64,000 nt of DNA, taken from positions 1 to 64,000 of the forward strand of contig CBDDBU010000015.1 in NCBI GenBank assembly GCA_965226045.1. Direction: 5' to 3'. The DNA is from CBDDBU01 sp965226045. Its GTDB lineage: Bacteria; Pseudomonadota; Alphaproteobacteria; VGEJ01. The notes beneath the pieces are model-generated. The model was not told where the DNA came from, ran no database searches, and was given only the letters and a program-made list of their open reading frames with translations. Of the stretch, positions 8,970-17,921 are shown in pieces (within the stretch, counting starts at the first letter, position 1; every line of letters begins with the position of its first letter). Position numbers and translations under genes: made by a program.

Positions 8970-10600
8970 TGGCCGGTCAATCCTTGCTCTCGTTGCGCAA
9001 CCTCTCGGTCTCCTTCGGCCGCGGCGCCCGCGAGGTCGAGGCGGTGCGCGAGGTCTCGTTCGACATCGCCAAGGGCGAGACCGTGGGGCTGGTCGGCGAG
9101 TCGGGTTCGGGCAAGTCGGTGACCGCGCTGTCGGTGTTGCAGCTCCTGCCCTATCCGACGGCCTGGCACCCGGGGGGCAGCATCCGCTATGGCGGCGAGG
9201 AACTGGTGGGGGCCGGCGAGGACCGCTTGCGCGACCTGCGCGGCAACCAGATCGCCATGATATTCCAAGAGGCCCTGACCTCGCTCAACCCCCTGCACTC
9301 GATCGAGCGCCAGATCGCCGAAGTGCTCTTCGTCCACAAGCACATGGACCAGCGCCAGGCCCGCGACCGGGTCGTCGAGCTTCTGCACCTGGTCGGCCTG
9401 CCCGAGGCCGAGGGCCGCCTCCATTCCCTGCCCCATGAGTTCTCCGGCGGCCAGCAACAGCGCGTCATGATCGCCATGGCGCTGGCCAACGAGCCCGACC
9501 TGTTGATCGCCGACGAGCCGACAACGGCCCTCGACGTCACCATCCAGGCGCAAATCCTGAAGCTGCTGGCCGATCTGCAGGCGCGGCTCGGCATGGCGCT
9601 GTTGTTGATCACCCACGACCTTGGCATCGTGCGCCACATGGCCGAAAGGGTCTGCGTCATGAGCCAAGGCCGCATCGTCGAACACGGCACCGCCGCCGAC
9701 GTCTTCGAGCGCCCGCGCGACGCCTACACCAAGGCCCTCTTGGCGGCCGAGCCCAAGGGACGGCCCGAGCCGGGGCCCGCCGACGCGCCCGAGATCATGG
9801 CGGCCGACGGGCTCAAGGTCTGGTTCCCGATCAAGCGCGGCCTCATCCGGCGGACCGTCGACCATGTGAAGGCGGTCGACGGGATCACGCTTCATGTCCG
9901 CCAAGGGCATACGCTGGGCGTTGTCGGTGAAAGCGGCTCGGGCAAGAGCACGCTCGGCCGCGCGTTGTTGCGCCTGGAGGGCAGCCAGGGCGACGTGCGC
10001 TTCGACGGCCGCTCCATCCGGAGCCTCCGGTGGAAGGAACTGCGGCCGCTGAGGCGCCAGATGCAGATCGTCTTCCAAGACCCCATCGGCAGCCTCAACC
10101 CGCGCCTCTCGGTCGGACGCATTGTCGAAGAAGGCCTGATCGTCCACGGGCTCGGCGGCGACGACGACGAACGCCGGGCGCTGATCGGCGAGGCGCTGGA
10201 GGAAGTGGGCCTGGAGTCCGGCATGCAGGAACGCTATCCCCACGAGTTTTCGGGTGGCCAGCGCCAGCGCATCTCGATCGCCCGGGCCTTGGTGTTGAAG
10301 CCCAAGTTCATCGTCCTCGATGAACCGACCAGCGCCCTCGACATGTCGGTGCAGGCGCAGATCGTCGAGCTGTTGCGCGACCTCCAACTACGCCACAACC
10401 TGGCCTACCTGTTCATCAGCCACGACCTCAAGGTGGTCCGCGCCTTGGCCCATGACGTGATTGTCATGCGTCGTGGCAAGGTGGTAGAACAAGGCCCATC
10501 GGAGGCGCTCTTCGCCGACCCCAAGGAAGCCTACACCCGGGCCCTGATGGCGGCGGCCTTCGAGATGAAGGCCGACGAGACGGGCGCCGTCGGCACCTAA
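8969..10600 (+). CDS. ABC transporter dual ATP-binding protein, YejF-like
   Basis: Energises the importer, with two fused ATPase domains (543 aa). Domain 1 has GESGSGKSV (Walker A, near residue 44), FSGGQQQRV (signature) and LLIADEPTTALDV (Walker B). Domain 2 repeats GESGSGKST (near residue 318), FSGGQRQRI and FIVLDEPTSALDM, each followed by a switch His (LLITHD, LFISHD). The dual layout is that of YejF/GsiA. Both domains keep all catalytic residues, so the ATPase looks functional although the binding-protein and first permease genes upstream are frameshifted. It is followed after 53 bp by the dehydrogenase gene on the same strand. Confidence 0.92.
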   Translation: MAGQSLLSLRNLSVSFGRGAREVEAVREVSFDIAKGETVGLVGESGSGKSVTALSVLQLLPYPTAWHPGGSIRYGGEELVGAGEDRLRDLRGNQIAMIFQEALTSLNPLHSIERQIAEVLFVHKHMDQRQARDRVVELLHLVGLPEAEGRLHSLPHEFSGGQQQRVMIAMALANEPDLLIADEPTTALDVTIQAQILKLLADLQARLGMALLLITHDLGIVRHMAERVCVMSQGRIVEHGTAADVFERPRDAYTKALLAAEPKGRPEPGPADAPEIMAADGLKVWFPIKRGLIRRTVDHVKAVDGITLHVRQGHTLGVVGESGSGKSTLGRALLRLEGSQGDVRFDGRSIRSLRWKELRPLRRQMQIVFQDPIGSLNPRLSVGRIVEEGLIVHGLGGDDDERRALIGEALEEVGLESGMQERYPHEFSGGQRQRISIARALVLKPKFIVLDEPTSALDMSVQAQIVELLRDLQLRHNLAYLFISHDLKVVRALAHDVIVMRRGKVVEQGPSEALFADPKEAYTRALMAAAFEMKADETGAVGT

Positions 10601-10653
10601 CGGCGGGGCCAACCGCCGAACCGGGGAAGAGGAAACGGACGGAAGGCAACAGC

Positions 10654-11583
10654 ATGGCAATCCTGTTCAGCTACGCTGGCGGCGACGCCGATTTCTGGCG
10701 CCGCCAGATGAAAGAACGCGTACCGGATCAGGAGTTCCGCGTCTTTCCCGATACGGGCGACCCCGCCGACATCGAATTCGCCATGGTCTGGCTGCACCCC
10801 GAGGGCGACCTCGGAAATTATCCCAACCTCAAGGCCATCCTGTCGATTGGGGCGGGCGTCGAGCACGTTCTGCGCGACACCGACCTGCCCGAAGGCGTGC
10901 CCATCGTGCGCCTGGTCGACGACATGATGAGCCAAGACATGTCGCTCCACGTCGTCCATTGGGTAATCCACTTTCACCGCAGCTATCACGTCTATGCCAA
11001 GGACCAGGGCGATAAGCACTGGCAGCGGCTGCGCTTTCCCGACACCGGAGAGCGCCGGGTCGGCATCCTGGGCATGGGTGAGTTGGGAGGGGAGGCGGCA
11101 CGCCGGGTGCGCGATCTGGGTTTCGCCGTCGCCGGTTGGAGCCACACGCCAAAGACCATCGAAGGCGTCGAGAGCTTCCATGGCGACGACGGCCTCATGC
11201 CCTTCCTAGGGCGCACCGATATCCTGGCCTCCCTGCTGCCGCTCACCCCGGCGACCGAGAACCTGCTGGACGGGGAAAAGATCGCCGCCATGCCCGAGGG
11301 CGCGTATATCATCAACCTCAGCCGCGGCGCCATCTTGGTCGACAAAGACCTGTTGGCGGCCCTCGATTCAGGGCACATCGCGGGCGCCGCGTTGGACGTT
11401 TTCCGCACCGAGCCACTGCCGCCGGAAGATCCCTATTGGAGCCACCCCAAGGTCTCGGTGACACCTCACGCCGCCGGTCCGACCAACGACCGCTCGGCGG
11501 CCCGCAAGATGGCCGAGAACATCAACCGGGTACTGGCCGGCGAGGCGCCGCACCCGGTGCTCGATATGAAACGGCGATACTGA
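10654..11583 (+). CDS. D-2-hydroxyacid dehydrogenase, GhrA-like (glyoxylate/hydroxypyruvate reductase A family)
   Basis: NAD(P)H-dependent reductase of 2-oxoacids such as glyoxylate or hydroxypyruvate, cytosolic, 309 aa. The Rossmann motif GILGMGELG sits at residues 137-145. Catalytic residues are Arg224 (SRGA), Glu253 (RTEPLP) and His272 (TPHAA). VVHWVIHFHR and LDVFRTEPLPPEDPYW are GhrA-type signatures. A second GhrA-like gene lies 0.9 kb downstream, with a dioxygenase gene between them. The two copies share most motifs but differ through the N-terminal substrate lobe, so they may act on different 2-oxoacids. Gap to the dioxygenase gene is 4 bp, so cotranslation is likely. The exact substrate is unknown. 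Confidence 0.85.
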   Translation: MAILFSYAGGDADFWRRQMKERVPDQEFRVFPDTGDPADIEFAMVWLHPEGDLGNYPNLKAILSIGAGVEHVLRDTDLPEGVPIVRLVDDMMSQDMSLHVVHWVIHFHRSYHVYAKDQGDKHWQRLRFPDTGERRVGILGMGELGGEAARRVRDLGFAVAGWSHTPKTIEGVESFHGDDGLMPFLGRTDILASLLPLTPATENLLDGEKIAAMPEGAYIINLSRGAILVDKDLLAALDSGHIAGAALDVFRTEPLPPEDPYWSHPKVSVTPHAAGPTNDRSAARKMAENINRVLAGEAPHPVLDMKRRY

Positions 11584-11587
11584 GATC

Positions 11588-12427
11588 ATGGCAATCGAAG
11601 TCCAACCCCTCAGCCAGGCCCTTGGCGCCGAGATCCAGGGCGTCGATATTTCGAAGCCCATCGACGACGCGACTTTTGGGCAAATCAACGCCGCCTGGCT
11701 GGAGCACTTGATCTTGTTGTTCCGGGACGTCGAATGGACGCCGGACGAGCATATCGCCTTCACGCGGCGCTTCGGCAAGACCCACATCATGGACCCGATG
11801 TCCGCCAACTTGCCCGGTTACCCGGAAATCTACGTTGTTTCGAACGTCGAACGCGACGGCAAGCCGCTCGGGGTCAAGCGCGCCGGATGGGGCTGGCACT
11901 CGGACGGCGAGGAAAAGGAGATCCCCAACAAGGGCTCCTTGATCCACGCCTTGAAGATCCCACCGGCCGACGGCGATACGCTGTTCGCCAACATGTATCT
12001 GGCGTGGGACCGCCTGGCCGACGAGACCAAGGCGAAAATCAAGGACCGCCGGGCCTTGCGTAGCCGTTTGCGGCTCCACCACATTCACTATCCGCACATG
12101 CCACTGAGCGACGAATTCATGGCGCGGCGCCCCGACGTTCTTCATCCAATCGCGCGCACCCATCCCGAGACCGGGCGCACGTCGTTGTTCGTCGGGCGCT
12201 GGGCCTGCGAGATCGAGGGCTTGGGCGATGAAGAGGGCACGGCCCTACTGGCGGAGCTGAACGAATGGGCGGTGCGGACCGAATTCGTTTATCGCCACCA
12301 ATGGCGCGTCGGCGACGCCGTCTTATGGGATAACCGCTGCACCCAGCACTGCGCGACGCCGTTCGATGACGAACGCCATGAGCGCCACATGCACCGCACG
12401 ACCATCGATGGCGTGCGCCCGACGTGA
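11588..12427 (+). CDS. Fe(II)/2-oxoglutarate-dependent dioxygenase, TauD/TfdA family
   Basis: Oxygenase that hydroxylates a small substrate while decarboxylating 2-oxoglutarate, 279 aa. The Fe ligands are His104 and Asp106 (GWHSDGE) and His254 (RCTQHCATP). Arg270 (HMHRTTI) should bind the 2-oxoglutarate carboxylate. The N-terminus VQPLSQALGAEIQGVDIS is standard for TauD/TfdA. Members attack taurine, herbicide phenoxyacetates, sulfate esters, pyrimidines and other small acids, so the substrate cannot be named. It sits between two GhrA-like dehydrogenase genes downstream of a peptide importer. An enzyme that breaks an imported compound into a 2-oxoacid later reduced by GhrA is a reasonable guess only. 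Confidence 0.88.
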   Translation: MAIEVQPLSQALGAEIQGVDISKPIDDATFGQINAAWLEHLILLFRDVEWTPDEHIAFTRRFGKTHIMDPMSANLPGYPEIYVVSNVERDGKPLGVKRAGWGWHSDGEEKEIPNKGSLIHALKIPPADGDTLFANMYLAWDRLADETKAKIKDRRALRSRLRLHHIHYPHMPLSDEFMARRPDVLHPIARTHPETGRTSLFVGRWACEIEGLGDEEGTALLAELNEWAVRTEFVYRHQWRVGDAVLWDNRCTQHCATPFDDERHERHMHRTTIDGVRPT

Positions 12428-12464
12428 GGCGACGCCGCGGACTATCGAGGAAAGGTGTCTACAC

Positions 12465-13396
12465 ATGATCATCGCTTTCATCGACCAAAAAGGCGACCCG
12501 GCGCCGTGGCGCGACGTGCTGACCGGCGAGGTGCCGGGGCTGGACTTCCGGGTCTGGCCCGACGAGGTCGACGATCCCGCCGCGATCGATATCGCCGTGG
12601 TCGCCCTGCCGCCGCCCGGCCTCTTGAAGACCTTCCCCAATCTCAAGGCCATCTTGTCCATGTGGGCCGGGGTGGAAGCACTGCTCCGCGACCCCGACCT
12701 GCCCCGCGACGTCCCCATCGGGCGCCTGGTCGACCGGGCGATGACCCGCGACATGACGCACCACGTGGTGCACTGGGTGCTGCACTACCACCGCGACGCC
12801 AACCGCTACGCCGAACAGCAACGCGCCGGCAAGTGGCAGTCCCACCCCTATCCCGAGGCGGCGGAGCGCCGGGTCGGGATCATGGGCCTGGGGGCGCTGG
12901 GCAGCGATGCGGCGCGCGCCCTGACGACCCTCGGCTTCACCGTCGCCGGGTGGGCCACCAAGCCCAAGTCGATCGACGGCGTCGAGTCTTTTCACGGCAC
13001 CGAAGGCTTGAAACCCTTTCTTGAGCGCACCAACATCTTGGTCAGCCTGCTGCCGTCGACGCCGACGACCGAGGGTCTCCTCAACCGCGCGACCCTGGCC
13101 CAATTGCCCGCCAGCGCCTACTTCATCAACGCCGGGCGCGGCGGCGCCGTGGTCGACGACGATTTGATCGCGGCCCTCGATTCAGGAGCCATCGCGGGGG
13201 CTTCGCTCGATGTCTTCCGCACCGAGCCGCTGCCCGCCGACAGCCCCTTCTGGAACCATCCGAAAGTGGACTTGACGCCCCACGTCGCCAGCCACACGAC
13301 GCCGCGCACGGCGGGGCGCGAGGTCGCCGAGGACATCCGCCGCGTCGCCGCCGGCGGTCTTCCCGTACTCTGGTCGATCTCGATCGGGGCTACTGA
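12465..13396 (+). pseudogene. Second GhrA-like D-2-hydroxyacid dehydrogenase, frameshift at the extreme 3' end
   Basis: Paralogue of the gene at 10654. It has the Rossmann motif GIMGLGALG, catalytic Arg (AGRGG), Glu (RTEPLP) and His (TPHVA). The ATG at 12465 has a GAGGAAAGG purine block about 11 bp upstream. Near 13370 one base change in length shifts the frame. In the neighbouring frame the end reads LVDLDRGY and stops at 13396, matching the length and ending of the paralogue (VLDMKRRY). As read, the frame runs on for a further 247 bp through the adjacent inverted-repeat element. The catalytic core is complete, so even the shifted protein might work. Confidence 0.8.
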
Positions 13397-13402
13397 GAAC
13401 AC

Positions 13403-13668
13403 AGTGTCCTGGATCAGAAGTTCGTGGCCTATACGACGGCCTTCCGAGTTCATCCGGCTAGGCGCGCGGTGCGCGGTGATGCTGGAGCATCACAAGCGCC
13501 GCGCAACGACGGCGGGGGGCTCGGAAGGCCGCCCTCCGGCTTCGCTTTTCCCGTCCCCTCGGTGCGTCAGGAAGGCTAGCCGATGCAAAGGCATCGCCGG
13601 CGCCTCCCTTCCTGCCGAGCGAACGGGAAAAGCGATCGTATAGGCCACGACCTTCTGATCCAGGACAC
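13403..13668. mobile_element. MITE-like non-coding element with 33-bp terminal inverted repeats
   Basis: The ends 13403-13435 and 13636-13668 are inverted copies with one mismatch in 33 (AGTGTCCTGGATCAGAAG... at the left). Inside are further inverted pairs: 13552-13580 with 13607-13634 (CGCTTTTCCCGT type arms) and a small GATGCTCCAGCATC stem near 13480. The right end is flanked by TA and the left by CA, which recalls the TA target of IS630/Tc1 elements, but this is inference. There is no plausible protein. It begins 6 bp after the stop of the GhrA-like gene. This stretch from 13397 to 13753 holds no other feature. Confidence 0.65.
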
Positions 13669-13753
13669 TAGCAGCCTGTCGGACTTGAGCCGAGAGTCGA
13701 AATAGGATTCGATGGTATCAGTTGATTTGCCCGCGCGTGATGGAGGCCGTCAT

Positions 13754-15110
13754 GAGCAATTTCCGACCGGTCGACCGGGAGACGGGGTTTCTGCTGCCGC
13801 CGTCGGTGGAGGAATGGCTTCCCGAGCGGCATCTGGCGCGCTTCGTGGTCGAGGTGATCGAGCAGTTGGACCTCTCGGCGTTCGTGAAGGCCTATCGCGG
13901 CTCGGGCTCGGCGTCCCTATCACCCGAGCATGCTGCTGGGGCTTCTGGTCTACGGCTACGCCACGGGGGTGTTTTCGAGCCGCAAGTTGGAGCGCGCGAC
14001 CTATGATTCTGTCGCTTTCCGCTTCATCGCGGCCAACGATCATCCCGACCACGATACCATCGCCGCGTTCCGGCGGCGTTTTCTCGACCGGGATCGAAGG
14101 GCTGTTCGTCGAGGTGCTGCTGCTGGCCCGGGAAGCCGGGGTGCTGAAGCTCGGCACGGTGGCGCTGGACGGCACCAAGGTGCACGCCAACGCGAGCCGG
14201 CACAGCGCGCTGTCGTGGAAACACGCCTGCGAGCTCGAAGCCCGGTTGAAGGCCGAGGTGGCGGAGTTGATGGCGTTGGCGGAGGCGGCCGATGGGGCGG
14301 ATGTGCCCGACGGGATGTCGGTGCCCGAGGAACTGGCCCGGCGCGAGGATCGTCTGGCCCGCATCGCCGAGGCCAAGGCGGTGATCGAGGCGCGGGCGCG
14401 CGAACGCCTTGAGCGGGAACGGGCCGAGTACGAGGCGAAGCTCGAGGCGCGCGCGGAGAAGGCCGAGAAGACGGGCCGCAAGCCGGGCGGCCGTCCACCC
14501 GAGCCGCCGGTGGCCGGGCCCGGGCCGAAGGACCAGGTCAATCTGACCGACGCGGACTCGCGCATCATGCCGGTGGCCGGCGGCGGCTTCGAACAGGCCT
14601 ACAACGCCCAAGCCCTGGTGGCGGCCGACAGCCTGCTGGTGGTCACCAACGACGTGGTCCAGGCCCCCAACGACAAGCGACAAATCGAGCCGGCGCTGGA
14701 AGCGCTCGCCCGCCTTCCCGAGGCGCTGGGCGCGCCCGAGACCCTGCTGGCGGACAGCGGCTACTTCAGCGAGGCCAACGTGAACGCCTGCGCCGAGGCC
14801 GAGATCGCGCCGTTGATCACGCCCGGCCGGGAACGCCATCATCTCTCCTGGAGGACCGCTTCGCCGGCGCGCCGCCGCCCCCGGAAACCCGACGCCGCTG
14901 GAAGCGATGACACATCGACTGGCGACGCCCGAGGGCCGGCAACTCTACGCCCTGCGCAAGCAAACGCCGGAACCGGTGTTCGGCATCATCAAATCGGCCA
15001 TGGGCTTCCGCCAGTTCTCGCTACGCGGCCTGGACAAGGTCACGGGCGAATGGAACCTGGTGACCCTGGCCTGGAACATAAAGAGAATGTTCACCTTGCA
15101 ATACGCTTGA
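13754..15110 (+). pseudogene. IS1182-family transposase, three frameshifts
   Basis: DDE transposase of an insertion sequence. N-terminal block FRPVDRETGFLLPPSVEEWL and HLARFVVEVIEQLDLS, then SMLLGLLVYGYATGVFSSRK, LDGTKVHANASRH and a long charged coiled stretch. The core YNAQALVAADSLLVVTND and LADSGYFSEANV follow, with the C-terminal PVFGIIKSAMGFRQFSLRG and WNLVTLAWNIKRM. An extra C near 13918, an extra C near 14089 and a lost base near 14851 put these in different frames, so it is not functional as read. The 3' end (about 15121) abuts a truncated IS256 gene, showing insertion into it or a later deletion. Confidence 0.85.
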
Positions 15111-15125
15111 GCAGGCGGCCGGACA

Positions 15126-15518
15126 CTGGCTCTTGGAGATACCCGACATGCCCATGGCCTGTACCAGCTCATCGACCGAGCGGGTCGAGACGCCCTGGAT
15201 GTAGGCCTCCTGGATCACCGCCGTCAGCGCCTTCTCGGCCATCCGGCGGGGCTCCAGGAAGCCGGGGAAATAGGAGCCCTTCCTCAGCTTGGGGATCTTC
15301 AGCTCGACGGTCCCGGCGCGGGTCTCCCAAGCCCGGCCGCGATAGCCGTTGCGCTGGTTGATGCGCTCCAGCGAGCGTTCGCCGTGGCTGGCGCCGGTCA
15401 GGCCTTCGACTTCCAGGGCCATCAAGCGCTGGGCGGTGAAGCCGATCATCTCGCGCAGCAGATCGGCATCAGAACTCTTTTCCAAAAGGCCGCGCAGGGC
15501 CATCATGTCATCGGTCAT
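15126..15518 (-). pseudogene. IS256-family transposase, N-terminal fragment
   Basis: About 131 aa of a Mutator/IS256 transposase: LLREMIGFTAQRLMALEVEG, the typical RNGYRGRAWETRAGTVEL, IPKLRKGSYFPGFLEPRR and STRSVDELVQAMGMSGISKS. The match ends abruptly at SGISKSQ, and the next bases belong to the right end of the IS1182 copy. The DDE domain is missing. A purine-rich GGAGGAGACC lies just upstream of the ATG at 15518. The 5' flank keeps the element's own left end. Confidence 0.85.
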
Positions 15519-15946
15519 CGTGGTCTCCTCCTTAGGTCAGGTTTTTCTTGCGATAACCCAACCCGATACCGGAAACCGCGATGGCCGCCCGCTGTGGATA
15601 ACTGGCTTGGCTAGGCCAGACTCTCGGCGGTCGCTACGCCAAGCCAGTTACCCACAGCTCCTACACCACGCTGCGGGACACGACCAGAAATTGAGGCCGG
15701 CCTGCCCGAAGTTCTCGCCATGATGGAAGACTTTCAGCGAGAGAGGGGTGGCTTTCCTTGACGTCTCGAGAAACGCCACCAGATACGCCCGAATATGACG
15801 TGTCTGTATGTTAACGGCCCTCCAGAAAATCGATCTAAACAATGCCATGCGGACTGCTTACGAACAAAATCTGATCGCAGTTTACCTCTCGAATGCCGTC
15901 TCGAGCCTTACCTGTTGATCGGCGTGGAATATTGGGCATTGTCAGA
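15519..15946. other. Non-coding remnant between IS256 and IS6 fragments
   Basis: Apart from the inverted repeat there is no convincing gene. Sequence near 15660-15690 (CTACACCACGCTGCGGGACACGACC) looks like the outer end of an IS256-type element. The remainder up to 15946 has lower GC than its surroundings and several short frames without recognisable motifs. Confidence 0.4.
15591..15658. repeat. 20-bp inverted repeat in the IS256 left flank
   Basis: Arms 15591-15610 and 15639-15658 match at 19 of 20 positions (GCTGTGGATAACTGGCTTGG and its reverse complement). The 28-bp middle is GC-rich. It may be a terminal or subterminal repeat of the truncated IS256 copy. Confidence 0.6.
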
Positions 15947-16331
15947 CTAACTGGGTCGGACCTGTAAAACCAACAATCGAGCTCGCTCAGGCTGCAAGTT
16001 GACACACTCGGCCAGGGCGGCGGCCCGGGCTTGTTTGAAAATGTCGCGGCGGTTGAGATGGCGTTCGTGGTTGAAGTGGTTATAGATCGAGGCATGGACG
16101 GAGGAGAATTTCTGCAGGGTCTTGATGTCTCTGAACCGCGCCATCGCCCCTTCCCGCCTTCGAAACGGCTGGTGCGAGTTCTCGGCCCGGTTGTTGAGCC
16201 AACGACCGCAGGTCTGGGCGGCCGCATTACCGATCACATTCATCGCAGCACGGTATGACTGAAGCCTGTCCGTGACGACAGACTGCGGCCGACCATAATG
16301 CTTCATCGCGCGTTTCAGAAAGGGGAAAGGC
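15947..16331 (-). pseudogene. IS6-family transposase, C-terminal fragment
   Basis: About 128 aa of the DDE domain of an IS6/IS240-like transposase: AMKHYGRPQSVVTDRLQSY (second Asp of the triad), WLNNRAENSHQPFRRRE with the catalytic Glu, then MARFRDIKTLQKFSSVHASI and HFNHERHLNRRD. The N-terminal zinc-finger part and first Asp are missing. At 16331/16332 the match is replaced base for base by an IS630 fragment on the other strand, marking a deletion or insertion junction. Confidence 0.8.
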
Positions 16332-16691
16332 GCCGGGCTGGTCATGCCCTGGTGCGACACCGACGCCATGGCGGCGCACCTCATCGAGATCAGTGCCGCC
16401 GTCGATCCCGGCGCCCATGCGGTGCTGATCGTCGATCAGGCCGGTTGGCACTTGACGCCCAAGCTGGCGATCCCCGACAACATCACCGTCCTGGCGCTGC
16501 CGCCACGATCGCCCGAGTTGAACCCGGTGGAGAATGTCTGGCAATTCATGCGCGACAACTGGTTGTCGAACCGGATCTTCAAATCCTACGAAGACATCGT
16601 CGCGCTGTGCTGCCAAGCCTGGAACAACCTCATCGACCAACCATGGAAGATCATGTCCCTCGGCATGCGCAAATGGGCGCATGGGTTCTGA
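16332..16691 (+). pseudogene. IS630-family transposase, C-terminal fragment
   Basis: About 119 aa of the DDE_3 domain of an IS630 transposase: GLVMPWCDTDAMAAHL, AVLIVDQAGWHLTPKL (second Asp) and ITVLALPPRSPELNPVENVW with the catalytic Glu, then the usual C-terminus. The N-terminal helix-turn-helix and first Asp are missing. It abuts the IS6 fragment on its left. Confidence 0.85.
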
Positions 16692-16845
16692 TCAATGACC
16701 GTTGGTATGAGTGCCGAAAAACAAGGAACGCCACAGCAGCTGTGGGCCATATCCGCACCGGCGCGATGGTCGTTAATAGGGTCAACGAGATAGCGGCGCA
16801 TATAAGCGCCGCCTCCACGAGCACAATGGCGATGAATTTACGCAT
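16692..16845 (-). pseudogene. Possible N-terminal fragment of a small membrane protein
   Basis: ATG at 16845 opens a frame with one strong hydrophobic helix (KFIAIVLVEAALICAAISL) and a second weaker hydrophobic stretch (WPTAAVAFLVF). It runs into the IS630 fragment, so any original 3' end is gone. No family recognised. It may have been cargo of the integrase-bearing element. Confidence 0.25.
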
Positions 16846-17921
16846 CCCGTGATCATGGCAGCCTCACCCGTCGGGCGCCATCGTTTTGGGTAATCATGTA
16901 TATAAATCCCAAAAGTTTGGGTCGCTATTGCGTCACCAACGAACGAATCCTCTGCAAAATGTCGGTGTCGGCGTCCACAGGATGGGCGGTGCGAACCAGT
17001 TCTCCCTGCCGTTCCGTTGCTACCAACGAACGAATCCTCTGCAAAATGTCGGTGTCGGCGTCCACAGGATGGGCGGTGCGAACCAGCATTATGCGGCGTG
17101 AAGAGGGGCAAACCCGCGTTTTTGAATGCAGCCTTAAAGACTTCGCGGACCCGTGCCGCGCTGGACCAGAACTCCCGGCAGACACCGGCGGCAAAGAAGC
17201 ATTCATTGTCATCAAGGCCGACAGAAGTTTTGGGGAAAAGCGGGTCATCGTCGCTGAATAGGAGAACTTCGCGGAGGTGTCGCTGCCATTCGAGAACAAT
17301 TTGCTCGCAGGTCGTGCTTACTGGAAAAAAATAGGTGTCGATCCGTTTGCTAGCCTTCGTCGATACCTCATTTGGATGCTGTACAACCAGTCGTCGGATA
17401 GAATCGACGTGTTTTACCCTCAGGGAGATCAACGCACCGTCCCTGACGCCAGTAATGGCCGTGAAAGCGACCAGGGCACGATCTCGACGCTCAACGTCCG
17501 TGGACACCGGCATATGAGCAATCGCATACTCAACCTGTTTGATCGTGGGGTATGCACGGTCGGCAGGTGCCTTCGCTGCGCGCACGTCCTTATCGCTGAG
17601 GCTGAGATAGTCGATGTCCGTCAACGTGATCCTGGACCTGTACCCTGGTTGGTGGGCTAACCACCCGAAGAACCGCTTCAACGCCGTGACGTTTGAAAGC
17701 ATGGTGGCCTTCGCCAGGTCACGCTCAACCAAGTGTTGCTTGAATGCTTTGGCCACCCGTTGATCAAAGCTGCGAAAGTCCGCGGAGTGAGTAAACTCCT
17801 CGTAACGCTGGATGCCCTTCTCAACCTGCCGGATCGTTACCTCGGCTCGGCCGTCCGCATGTTTTAGAAAATCGCCGTACTGACGCTTTATTCGCTCATT
17901 CTTGGGGTTGCGATTGCTCAT
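16782..17921 (-). pseudogene. Tyrosine recombinase (phage-type integrase), C-terminus destroyed
   Basis: Site-specific recombinase of an integrative element. The N-terminal SAM-like domain (EVTIRQVEKGIQRYEEFT, VERDLAKATMLSNVTALKRF) is intact. The catalytic domain has TAITGVRDGALISLRVKHVD with the first Arg and a Lys-bearing hairpin, and reaches FKNAGLPLFTPHN, where the HxxR motif should follow. There a small deletion shifts the frame, and a 65-bp segment is duplicated, so HxxR, the GH box and the Tyr nucleophile cannot be read in frame. The HTH gene upstream overlaps it by ATGA, so the two were translated together. Inactive as read. Confidence 0.8.
16935..17086. repeat. 65-bp direct duplication inside the integrase gene
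   Basis: The 65-bp unit at 16935-16999 is repeated exactly at 17022-17086, with 22 bp between. The unit begins ACCAACGAACGAATCC and ends GGTGCGAACCAG. It falls where the C-terminal catalytic part of the recombinase should be, and it destroys it. Confidence 0.9.
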
